Positions 1 through 6,630 of a stretch of DNA of 30,180 bases are shown here, piece after piece. Origin of the DNA: DASTQL01 sp035462375 (GTDB lineage Bacteria > Actinomycetota > Actinomycetes > Jiangellales > Jiangellaceae); the NCBI GenBank assembly GCA_035462375.1, contig DATHUJ010000014.1:1-30180 (forward strand). Direction: 5' to 3'. The notes under the pieces are model-generated. The model ran no database searches. It had not been told where the DNA came from and saw nothing but the letters and a program-made list of their open reading frames with translations. How positions within the stretch are numbered: position 1 is the stretch's first letter; every line of letters begins with the position of its first letter. Position numbers and translations under genes: made by a program.

Positions 1-569
1 GGATGGGCTTCGACCTGACAGCCGTCACGCACACCGGGTTCAACACCGGCAGCTACGAGTTCGGCGACTTCGACGCGTTCTTCGTCTCGACGACCGCGTT
101 CAACCCGCTGAACCTCGACGCCACGCAGCAGGCGGCGTTCGAGCAGTGGCTGACCGGCGGCGGCACGGTCGTTGGCCGAGGCGCCAACGGCGTCCTCTTC
201 AACAGTCGGGCCAGTCTTCTCCCGGTCACGGCTGTAGCGGGCCGCGGCGACGCCAACGGCATCGTGGCGGTCGAGAACGACGCGGCATCGCCGATCACGG
301 CCCGGTCGCTGCCCAGCTCCTTCGTCTCCTCCCCGCGGTACTTCACCGGCGTCGGCGCCGGCGTCCGGGTCGACCAGCGCCTGGAAGGGGAAGGCTTCTT
401 CCTCGCCGGCCACTGGGTCGGTCAGGAGGCGGCGGCAGGCCAGGCAGTCGTGGTGAGCGGCCAGGCCAGGGGCGCCAACGTGACGTTGTTCGGCACGGAG
501 CCGCTCTACCGCACCCACCCGGAGGGGCTCTACGAGCAGGTGGCCAACGCCCTGTGGTGGAAGGGCTAG
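1..569 (+). CDS. C-terminal part of a probable secreted M14-type zinc carboxypeptidase (5' end outside window)
   Basis: The frame is open from the first bases and ends with TAG at 567-569, so only about the last 188 residues are visible. No catalytic zinc site lies in this part. The fold looks like the glutamine-amidotransferase-like tail found behind the catalytic domain of large actinobacterial M14 peptidases: a stretch FDAFFVSTTAF, an acidic/aromatic segment ending in FEQWLTGGGTVVGRG, and the closing pattern LFGTEPLYRTHPEG followed by a short helix ending in WWKG. The assignment rests on remembered similarity of this tail to M14 proteins and is inference. A strong hairpin follows directly, so this is the end of its transcript. 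It could also be the tail of another large secreted hydrolase. Confidence 0.5.
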   Translation, partial: MGFDLTAVTHTGFNTGSYEFGDFDAFFVSTTAFNPLNLDATQQAAFEQWLTGGGTVVGRGANGVLFNSRASLLPVTAVAGRGDANGIVAVENDAASPITARSLPSSFVSSPRYFTGVGAGVRVDQRLEGEGFFLAGHWVGQEAAAGQAVVVSGQARGANVTLFGTEPLYRTHPEGLYEQVANALWWKG

Positions 570-584
570 GCGAGGCATCACCGA

Positions 585-627
585 GTGCGGCAGGGGGCGG
601 GCCACGACGGCCCGCCCCTTGCCGCAC
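585..627 (+). terminator. Strong intrinsic-type hairpin after the M14-like gene
   Basis: Two 19-nt arms (585-603 and 609-627) pair with a single G-T wobble around the 5-nt loop ACGAC. The hairpin begins 16 nt after the stop codon. There is no clear T tract, as is common for actinobacterial terminators. The stem can form on either strand, so it could also stop transcription coming from the degraded genes to the right. Confidence 0.75.
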
Positions 628-1850
628 CTACGGTCTCGACCTCGCAGCTGCCCGGCCGTCCTGCCGCCCCGTGGCGCGGCGATCGCGCTCCGCTCGCTCG
701 ACCGCCCGGGCGAGGGCGACGCGTGACGACACGTCGACCTTGCCCGCCCGCCTTCGGCGGTGGACGCGGTGGCCGAGCTTCCGCAGCTCGCGCTCCGCCT
801 GGTCGCGGTGGTGCAGCGCCCCGCAGGCCTCGAGGTCCGTAGTCGCGCGCTGCAACTCTGGACGGCACACTCGCGCTGGCCCGCTCGGGCGAGGGCGCTG
901 CCCGCCAGCGTCCGCGCCAATGCGGCCTCGATCGGCGCCCCTGCCTCGTCGGCGACAGCGGCCGACTCAAGTGCCCGTTCGGCTGCACGGGCGAGGTCGC
1001 CGGCACACAGGGTCGACGGCCGCGCGTGCTCGCGCCGCCCAGGCTGTGGCCAGGGGCAGTTGCACGGCCGACGCCCATGCCTCCGCGCTCGCTGCGGCGC
1101 GTTCCGCCTCGGCGCGGCGGGCGAGCGCCAGCCAGCAGCGCGTGAGCGGCTCCAGGCAGTAGGCCTGCCAGCTCCTCGGGATGAGGACCAGCCCCTCACC
1201 CCCAGCGGAAGCGAGGAGGAGCTCGACGGCAGGCTCCGGCTCGCCGGTGTCCAGCAGCGCAGCGGCGAGCCGCACGGCTGCCCAGGCCGAGTGGAACCCC
1301 TCGTCGAACCCCTGGCTGAGGTCCACGCTCTCCTGCGCGGTGGAGAGCGCGGTCTCCATGTCCCCGGCCGCGAGTGCGACGACGGAACGGTTGAAGAGGT
1401 TCCAGACCAGCGCCTGCGTGTTCCCCAGCAGGCGCGCCGCCTCGATCCCGCCGTCGAGCAGCTCAGCAGCCTCGGCCAGCTTGCCGCGCACGAACCAGAC
1501 CCGGCCCAGTATCTGGACGAGGACGAGGAAGAGCTCCCCCTGTTCGTGGGTACGTCCCAGCGCGAGTGTCCGGCCGGCGTGCCTGTCGGCCTCGACGTAC
1601 CGATCGAGGTAGAGCTCCGCGCCGGCGAGCCAGGCACCGGCGTCGAGGCGGCGGGCGAGCTCCTCGTCCGCCAGGGAATCGACCAGGGCCGCCGCCTCCG
1701 AGCGAGCTGACTGCGCTCGCTCGGCCGCGCCCGTCCTCGAGTCCGCGAAGGCGAGCACGGCGAGGCCTGCTGCGGTCAGGGGCCGGTCTCGGCGAACCAC
1801 CGTGCGGCACTCGCCGGAGCCAGCCGAACGGCTGCCTCACCAGGCCGACG
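628..1850 (-). pseudogene. Remnant of a large LuxR-family (LAL-type) ATPase regulator, frameshifted and lacking its HTH
   Basis: The longest piece (967-1800) is an alanine/leucine-rich TPR-like helical repeat typical of the C-terminal half of LAL regulators (for example GNTQALVWNLFNRSVVALAA). The frame is broken at least three times. Near 1777, an ACCGGCCCC|TGACC context lacks one base, so WFAETGP and LTAAGLAVLAF fall in different frames. Near 1000, the frame moves to CAGDLARAAERALESAAVADE. Near 855, it moves to LQRATTDLEACGALHHRDQA. The last frame continues as AERELRKLGHRVHRR, the usual lead-in to a LuxR HTH, but the HTH is missing and the frame runs to TAG at 628 beside the neighbouring terminator. 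The Walker-type N-terminal domain is also absent. The upstream end abuts a hydrolase remnant. Confidence 0.7.
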
Positions 1851-2214
1851 GGTGTCCCGACGGCGAGCACGGCCAGCAGCCGGTTGTCGAGGGTGGCTCG
1901 ATCCAGAAGATCGGCTCAGCAGGTGTCGCCGACCTGGCGTGCACGCGCACCACCGGAAGGGCGAGCAGCGGGGGGTCCGGGTCGGTGGGGGTCTCGGCCA
2001 CGACGAGGGTGCCGCACACCGCGGGCAGTTCCCCGTCCCCGGTCGGGTAGGTGCAGGGCTCCAGGATCAGGTCCCCCGCCTGGGCGCCGGGCGGGACGGA
2101 GACAGGCTCCGGCTCGGGCGCCCACCGGACGTACCCGAGAAGGAGCGCGACCAGCGCGATCAGCGCCAGGGCGACGACGCGTGCGGGCGTGAGGGCTCGG
2201 GCGGTGGTGTTCAT
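1837..2214 (-). pseudogene. 5' fragment of a secreted alpha/beta hydrolase (prolyl-aminopeptidase/TAP-like), truncated
   Basis: The 125-codon frame starts at ATG 2214, 5 nt after the stop of the 80-aa gene upstream, so the two were probably one operon. Residues about 1-30 form an N-terminal membrane anchor or signal (ARVVALALIALVALLLGYVRW). After it comes LILEPCTYPTGDGELPAVCG, then LVVAETPTDPDPPLLALPVVRV and AEPIFWIE. This is the characteristic start of actinobacterial TAP-like alpha/beta hydrolases, in which the last motif should lead into the GGPG oxyanion segment. Here it changes to unrelated sequence after IFWIE. The catalytic Ser, Asp and His region (about 350 residues) is missing, and the LuxR remnant begins at once. 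It is non-functional as a hydrolase. Confidence 0.7.
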
Positions 2215-2219
2215 GCCGG

Positions 2220-2462
2220 TCACGGGATCTGGACCTCGTCGACGGCTGTCGCGGTGGTTCGTTCGGCGACGTAGCCGGGCAGCAGCCGGAGCGCGTCCGA
2301 CCCGGTCGGGGCTTCGACCGTCCACCAGATCGCGTGTCCGCCCGAGCGGCACGAGGCGAGCGTGGGCCTGTGACGGACAGGGCTGTGATGACCCTTGAAG
2401 GAGGCGAAGACCACGCCGCACTCGTCCGGCTCGTGGCGGTGGTGGAGCAGGTAGCTGGCCAT
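2220..2462 (-). CDS. Conserved hypothetical 80-aa protein
   Basis: The protein starts MASYLLHHRHEPDECGVVFA and ends ERTTATAVDEVQIP. It has no signal peptide or membrane segment. Seen in the sequence: an N-terminal HHRHE cluster, a central GGHAIWWTVEA strand, a segment AXRLLPGYVAERTT and one Cys in each half. The pattern (a short beta strand, a helix ending in LLPxYVAERT, and a final acidic strand) suggests a small ferredoxin-like alpha/beta fold. I recognise it as a family conserved in actinobacteria but cannot name a function. No clear Shine-Dalgarno precedes ATG 2462. The gene lies directly upstream of the truncated hydrolase (5-nt gap), so it may be the surviving member of a damaged operon. 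Confidence 0.6.
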   Translation of the reverse strand: MASYLLHHRHEPDECGVVFASFKGHHSPVRHRPTLASCRSGGHAIWWTVEAPTGSDALRLLPGYVAERTTATAVDEVQIP

Positions 2463-2577
2463 GAGCCGAGGCTGCGCCCCGGTGGCCGTCCTGACATCGG
2501 GGTGTCACCCTGATCCCGCACCCTTAACTCGGGGTTCGGGCGAGCCTGGTCCATCCCGGCCAGAGGGAGGGACGATG

Positions 2578-2671
2578 TGGCGGAGGCGGAGGGATTTGAA
2601 CCCTCGATGGGGGGTAAGCCCCAAACCCGCTTAGCAGGCGGGCGCCATAGACCGGACTAGGCGACGCCTCC
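2578..2671 (-). tRNA. tRNA-Ser (anticodon GCU), CCA encoded
   Basis: Read on the minus strand, a 7-bp acceptor stem GGAGGCG/CGCCTCC is closed by discriminator G and an encoded CCA (TGG at 2578-2580 on the plus strand). The anticodon stem CCCGC/GCGGG carries the loop CTGCTAA, giving anticodon GCT. A long variable arm follows (class II, length about 94 nt), and the T-loop reads GGTTCAAATCC. Long variable arm plus GCU anticodon identify a serine tRNA reading AGC/AGU. Confidence 0.95.
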
Positions 2672-2737
2672 ATGCCCACGGTGTCCGGGGGCGCCGCAAG
2701 GGTACCGGGCGGCTCGCGATGCGGGCAAAGTGCTCCT

Positions 2738-3397
2738 GTGAGGCTTCGCACCCGGCTCGGCTCGCCGTGGTGGAGCGACCGGAGGGCGGCCGGCCGCGAT
2801 CTCGGCGAGGCACTTGCCGAGCGCGGCTACGGCTCCGACTGCGTCGTCCTCGGCCTGCCCCGCGGCGGGGTCGTCGTGGCCGCCGAGGTCGCCGAGGCTC
2901 TGGGGGCCCGGCTGGACGCCCTCGTCGTCCGCAAGGCCGGTGTCCCCTGGCACCCCGAGCTCGCGCTCGGGGCCGCCGGCGCCGGCGGGGTCCGCGTCCT
3001 CAACTCCGGGGTGGCCGAGCGCGCTGGCTTGGACCAGGCCGCGTGCGACCGGGCGCTCGACCGGGCCGCCGCCGAGGTCGAGCGCCGCGAAGCCGCGCTG
3101 CGGCCCGGTCGGGGTTCACCCGTACGCCCAGGAGACGAAGCGGTCGTCGTGGACGACGGCCTGGCCACCGGGGCGACCGCGCGCGCCGCCCTCCGGGTGG
3201 CCCGGGCAGCCGGCGCCGGTCGGGTCGTCCTCGCCGTGCCGGTGGCGCCGGCCGGGACCAGCCAGACCTTCCGGGGCGAAGCCGACGACGTCGTCGTGCT
3301 CGCCGAGCCGCACCGCTTCGGCTCGGTGGGCGTCTTCTACGGCGACTTCGACCAGGTGGAGGATGCCGAGGTCGTACGGTTGCTCGCCGGCGAGTGA
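2738..3397 (+). CDS. Phosphoribosyltransferase-domain protein (type I PRTase)
   Basis: About 219 aa from GTG 2738. The frame is open 22 codons further upstream, but that part lies against the tRNA and is unlike the family, so the GTG before RLRTRLGS was chosen. The order fits stand-alone actinobacterial PRTases: an N-terminal DRRAAGRDLGEAL helix, the strand CVVLGLPRGGVVVAAEVA, the segment DALVVRKAGVPWHPELALGA, and the PRPP-binding loop VVVDDGLATGATA (DD for the ribose hydroxyls, GATA for the 5'-phosphate). The substrate base is unknown. Members of this family often sit with stress or dormancy genes. It lies between the tRNA and the LCP gene with no tight coupling to either. Confidence 0.85.
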   Translation: MRLRTRLGSPWWSDRRAAGRDLGEALAERGYGSDCVVLGLPRGGVVVAAEVAEALGARLDALVVRKAGVPWHPELALGAAGAGGVRVLNSGVAERAGLDQAACDRALDRAAAEVERREAALRPGRGSPVRPGDEAVVVDDGLATGATARAALRVARAAGAGRVVLAVPVAPAGTSQTFRGEADDVVVLAEPHRFGSVGVFYGDFDQVEDAEVVRLLAGE

Positions 3398-3426
3398 TCC
3401 TCGCCACCCGCGGGAACGCTGCGGAC

Positions 3427-3444
3427 GTGGAGGACGTCCTCCAC
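3427..3444. promoter_or_regulatory. 18-bp perfect palindrome between PRTase and LCP genes
   Basis: GTGGAGGACGTCCTCCAC is its own reverse complement with no spacer. It lies 30 nt after the PRTase stop and 87 nt before the LCP start. With no loop it is a poor terminator, so an operator for a dimeric regulator of the LCP gene is the simpler reading. No regulator is assigned. Confidence 0.35.
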
Positions 3445-3530
3445 CCAGGACCTCGCCGCCGCTCCGTGCGGTTGAATGACAGGTCGGGCTCCCCCGCGCC
3501 GGGCGGGAGAGCGGGAAGAGGTGAGCGCAC

Positions 3531-5051
3531 GTGGCGGAGGGGAGCGAAGGGGCCGGTCGCCGCCGTGCCCGGCTCGACGCCCGGCGCCAGCACCGCTCCG
3601 GTTACGGCCGCTTCCTCGGCTTCACCGCGCTCGGCACGCTGCTTCCGGGCGCGGGGCTGGTCGCGGCAGGGCGCCGCCGTACCGGGACCGCCCTGCTCGC
3701 CGTCCTCGGCCTGGCCGTGGTCACGGTCGTCGCTCTAGGCCTCACCGTGCCCAGCTCCCGCCTGGCCTCCGTGGCCGGCGACCGTGATCGGCTCGCACTC
3801 GCCGGCGGTGTCCTGGCCGCGGTGGCGCTGCTCTGGCTGCTCGTCGCCGTCATCAGCCACCACCTGCTGGAGCCGAGCGGGCTCGGGGCGGGCCGCCGCC
3901 TCGTCGGCGCGCTTGTCGTTGTCGCAGTCGCGACGACGGTGGTCGGACCGCTGGCCGTCGCGTCGAGGTACGCCTTCGTCCAGCGGGACCTGGTCTCCAC
4001 CATCACGCTCTCCGACCGCCCGCAGTACAGCCTCACCACTCCGGACGACGTGACCAAGGAGGACCCCTGGGCGACCAAGCCCCGGATCAACGTCCTCCTC
4101 CTCGGAGGTGACGACGGCGGCGGCAGCGAGGGCCGGCGCACGGACAGCGTCATCCTCGCGAGCATCGACACCCGCACCGGCGACACGGTGCTCTTCTCGT
4201 TGCCCCGCAACCTCACCCGGGTGCCGTTCCAGGAGGGCACCCCGCTCCACGACCTCTACCCATCCGGCTTCGACGGCCCGGACGACGACGCCGAGTACTT
4301 CCTCAACGCCGTCTACCAGAACGCCCCCGCCCTCCACCCCGACGTCTTCGAGGGCGTGACCGAACCCGGCGCCGACGCCGTCAAGATGGCTGTCGCAGGC
4401 ACGCTGGGCATCCCCGTCGACTACTACGTCGCGGTCAACCTCACCGGCTTCTCCACGCTGATCGACGCCCTGGGCGGCATCACGGTGAACGTTCGCGAGC
4501 GGCTGCCGATCGGCAACAAGCTGCTCGCCAGCGGCCGGTGCTCCAGGCCCAGCGGTTGGATCGAGGCGGGCGAAAACCAGCACCTCGACGGCTGGGAGGC
4601 GCAGTGGTTCGCCCGCTCCCGCTGCACCACCGACGACTACGACCGGATGCGCCGCCAGCGATGCGTCATGGGCGCGCTCATCGACCAGGCCGACCCGGTC
4701 AACGTCCTGCGCCGCTACGAGGCCCTCGCGGGGGCGACCAAGGAGATCGTCAGCACCGACATCCCCGAGGACCTGCTGCCCGCCTTCATCGAGCTGTCGT
4801 TGCGAGTCAAGGACGCGCAGGTCACGAGCCTGCCGTTCACCAGTGACGTGATAAACACCGGCAACCCCGACTACTCGCTGATCCAGACGATGGTCACCGG
4901 CGCCCTGGAGCCACCTCGTCCCGCCCCGACCCCCACGGAGTCGGCGGCCCCGAAGACGCCAGCCACCGTCGAGCCGGGCGGACCCGAACCGTCCCCGTCG
5001 CCCACCGTCAGCGAGGCCGACGGAGCGGTCGCGCTCGACGAGGTCTGCTGA
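3531..5051 (+). CDS. LytR-CpsA-Psr (LCP) family cell-wall glycopolymer ligase
   Basis: 506 aa from GTG 3531, with AGAGG about 10 nt upstream. The N-terminus is basic, followed by several hydrophobic segments between residues about 20 and 155 (GTALLAVLGLAVVTVVALGL; LALAGGVLAAVALLWLLVAV; LVGALVVVAVATTVVGPLAV), which is more membrane passes than the single anchor usual in the family. The LCP domain follows from residue about 186: INVLLLGGDD, then EGRRTDSVILASID and TVLFSLPRNL, the conserved Arg/Asp set that holds the polyprenyl-pyrophosphate. It continues through INVRERL-like and LDGWEAQWFARSR segments. The tail is rich in Pro, Thr, Glu and Ser. The family transfers wall polymers from lipid carriers to peptidoglycan at the outer membrane face. 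Confidence 0.92.
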   Translation: MAEGSEGAGRRRARLDARRQHRSGYGRFLGFTALGTLLPGAGLVAAGRRRTGTALLAVLGLAVVTVVALGLTVPSSRLASVAGDRDRLALAGGVLAAVALLWLLVAVISHHLLEPSGLGAGRRLVGALVVVAVATTVVGPLAVASRYAFVQRDLVSTITLSDRPQYSLTTPDDVTKEDPWATKPRINVLLLGGDDGGGSEGRRTDSVILASIDTRTGDTVLFSLPRNLTRVPFQEGTPLHDLYPSGFDGPDDDAEYFLNAVYQNAPALHPDVFEGVTEPGADAVKMAVAGTLGIPVDYYVAVNLTGFSTLIDALGGITVNVRERLPIGNKLLASGRCSRPSGWIEAGENQHLDGWEAQWFARSRCTTDDYDRMRRQRCVMGALIDQADPVNVLRRYEALAGATKEIVSTDIPEDLLPAFIELSLRVKDAQVTSLPFTSDVINTGNPDYSLIQTMVTGALEPPRPAPTPTESAAPKTPATVEPGGPEPSPSPTVSEADGAVALDEVC

Positions 5052-5095
5052 CCCGGGTCAGGCGAACACTCCCGGAACGGCCGAATTGTGGCTAG

Positions 5096-5884
5096 TCTCC
5101 GGCGGATGAGAGCGGGGGGTTCTCACAGCCGCCCGACACCTATCTCTACACCACCAACCCGTCGGGCAAGTCCCGGTTGCTGGCGTCGCCGTCGGAGTAC
5201 GAGGAGCGGGTCAACCCCGACGCGGGCAACACCTACGGCTTCCTGGACCTCGACGAGGACTGCGCAGGGCAACTGCCGCCATTCGTCTTGCCGTACAACG
5301 GGATCGTCGAGTCGAACCCCTACGCCGTGGCCATCGTGCCCGGCGGATGGCTCGTCGCCGACGCGGCCGGCAACTCGGTCATCAAGGTCGGCGCCAACGG
5401 CCGCGTCTCGACGGTCGCAGTGCTGCCGCCAGTGCCGCAGGTGGTCACCCAGGAGACCGTCGACCAAGCCGCTGAGTTCGGGCTCGAGCTCCCGGAGTGC
5501 GTGGTCGGTGAGACCTACACCGGCGAGCCGGTCCCGACCGACGTCGAGGTCGGGCCGGACGGGCACTACTACGTCTCGTCACTCCCGGGCTTCCCGGAGG
5601 CACCGGGCGCTGGCAGCGTGTGGCGGATCGACTCGCGGACGGGTGCACTCACCCAAGTTGCTACCGGCTTCTCAGGCGCGGTGGACATCGCCGTCGCCGC
5701 CGACGGCACGATCTACGTCGCCGAACTCTTCGCCGGTCAGATCAGCGCGATCGCCCCGGGTGGCGGGACCAGCGTGGTCGTTCAGGTTGACGAGCCCGTG
5801 GCGCTGGAGATCGGCCCGGACGGGACGCTCTACGCCACTCTCGGGCTCGAGGGCCCGGGCGTCCTGGTCGCCATCACGCCGTAG
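5096..5884 (+). pseudogene. 5'-truncated ScyD/ScyE-like (NHL-type beta-propeller) gene
   Basis: The frame opens after an in-frame TAG at 5093-5095 with no signal peptide, no ribosome site and no in-frame ATG or GTG near the beginning; the first possible start is TTG 5177. The remainder matches the later blades of ScyD/ScyE-type propellers: SNPYAVAIVPGGWLVADAAG, NSVIKVGANGRVSTVAVLP, PTDVEVGPDGHYYVSSLPGF, VDIAVAADGTIYVAELFAG and ALEIGPDGTLYATLG, each ending in an xGPDGxxYV-type strand. Intact relatives are secreted and about 350 aa or longer, so roughly the first third is missing. It starts only 44 nt after the LCP stop, so a deletion probably removed the promoter and 5' end. Translation from TTG 5177 cannot be excluded but would give an incomplete propeller. 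Confidence 0.7.
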
Positions 5885-5896
5885 CACAACCGATCC

Positions 5897-5937
5897 CCGA
5901 GGGGGCCGTTCCCGCATGTCGGGTGCGGCCCCCTCGG
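5897..5937 (+). terminator. Hairpin terminator after the propeller remnant
   Basis: Perfect 12-bp arms CCGAGGGGGCCG (5897-5908) and CGGCCCCCTCGG (5926-5937) flank a 17-nt loop, 12 nt past the stop codon. It sits between the plus-strand remnant and the convergent membrane-protein gene, so it may serve both. Confidence 0.75.
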
Positions 5938-6004
5938 TGCCCCGGAACGACCGCCGGCCCTCGTCCCGTCCGGGAACGCCACCCGTACGCAAGAGGTACA
6001 GCGG

Positions 6005-6487
6005 TCAGGTCAGGCGGCGATAGCCGTGCCCGCGATCCAGCCGCCGGCGCAGCTCGGCGGCGAGCTGGCCGGCCGGCACCGACAACGACCCGGTGCGCAC
6101 GATGCTGCGCCGGCCTCCGGCGAGATCCACGACCACCACCGGTCCGTCGGACCGGACGGTCCGGACGTCCCGCCATGCCGCCCGGCGGACCCCCGCGCCC
6201 GGCCCGGTGGCGTTGAGGAAGCCGTCGTCGTCGAGCTCCAGGCGGGGGCCTCGACCGGAGAGCCGCCACAACCCCACGACCAGCAGCACCAGCCCAGCCA
6301 CAGCGACCAGCACGAGGAGGACCGCGACGGCCCAGGCCAGGACCGACGCCTCGACGCCCACGGCGGTGACGACCAAACCCACGACGATCGCACCACCCAG
6401 GAGCATCGCACCGAGGCCGACGCCACGCAGCGCCACGGACGGCGCGACGCCGTAGCTCGTGCTCCCCTCGCCACGGGCCTCGGCCAT
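6005..6487 (-). CDS. Hypothetical two-TM membrane protein
   Basis: 160 aa. Residues about 20-45 (VALRGVGLGAMLLGGAIVVG and following) and about 48-75 (VLAWAVAVLLVLVAVAGLVL) form a membrane hairpin. The C-terminal half is soluble and beta-rich, with LELDDDGFLNATGPGAGVRR and VVVVDLAGGRRSIVRTGSL. This pattern is like the PH-like or bacterial-PH domains that follow paired TM helices in small actinobacterial membrane proteins. I do not recognise a named family and propose no function. It shares a strand with the MMPL gene, with 143 nt between its start and the MMPL stop, and could be transcribed after it. Confidence 0.65.
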   Translation of the reverse strand: MAEARGEGSTSYGVAPSVALRGVGLGAMLLGGAIVVGLVVTAVGVEASVLAWAVAVLLVLVAVAGLVLLVVGLWRLSGRGPRLELDDDGFLNATGPGAGVRRAAWRDVRTVRSDGPVVVVDLAGGRRSIVRTGSLSVPAGQLAAELRRRLDRGHGYRRLT

Positions 6488-6630
6488 GCCCGTCCTCCTC
6501 CCCCTCGTCCGGAGGACCAGTCTCCGCCACCCCCAGGCCGCGTCTCAGCCGGGCGCCATCTTGGACGAACCGTACGGCTGGCACGACGGGTGGATGTGCC
6601 GGTCGGGAACGCCAGCCCCCCGGGCCGCCC

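Noticed and set aside
5088..6023. Long serine/arginine-rich open frame
   Set aside because: It is a shifted frame over the ScyD/ScyE-like remnant, which has clear propeller motifs in its own frame.
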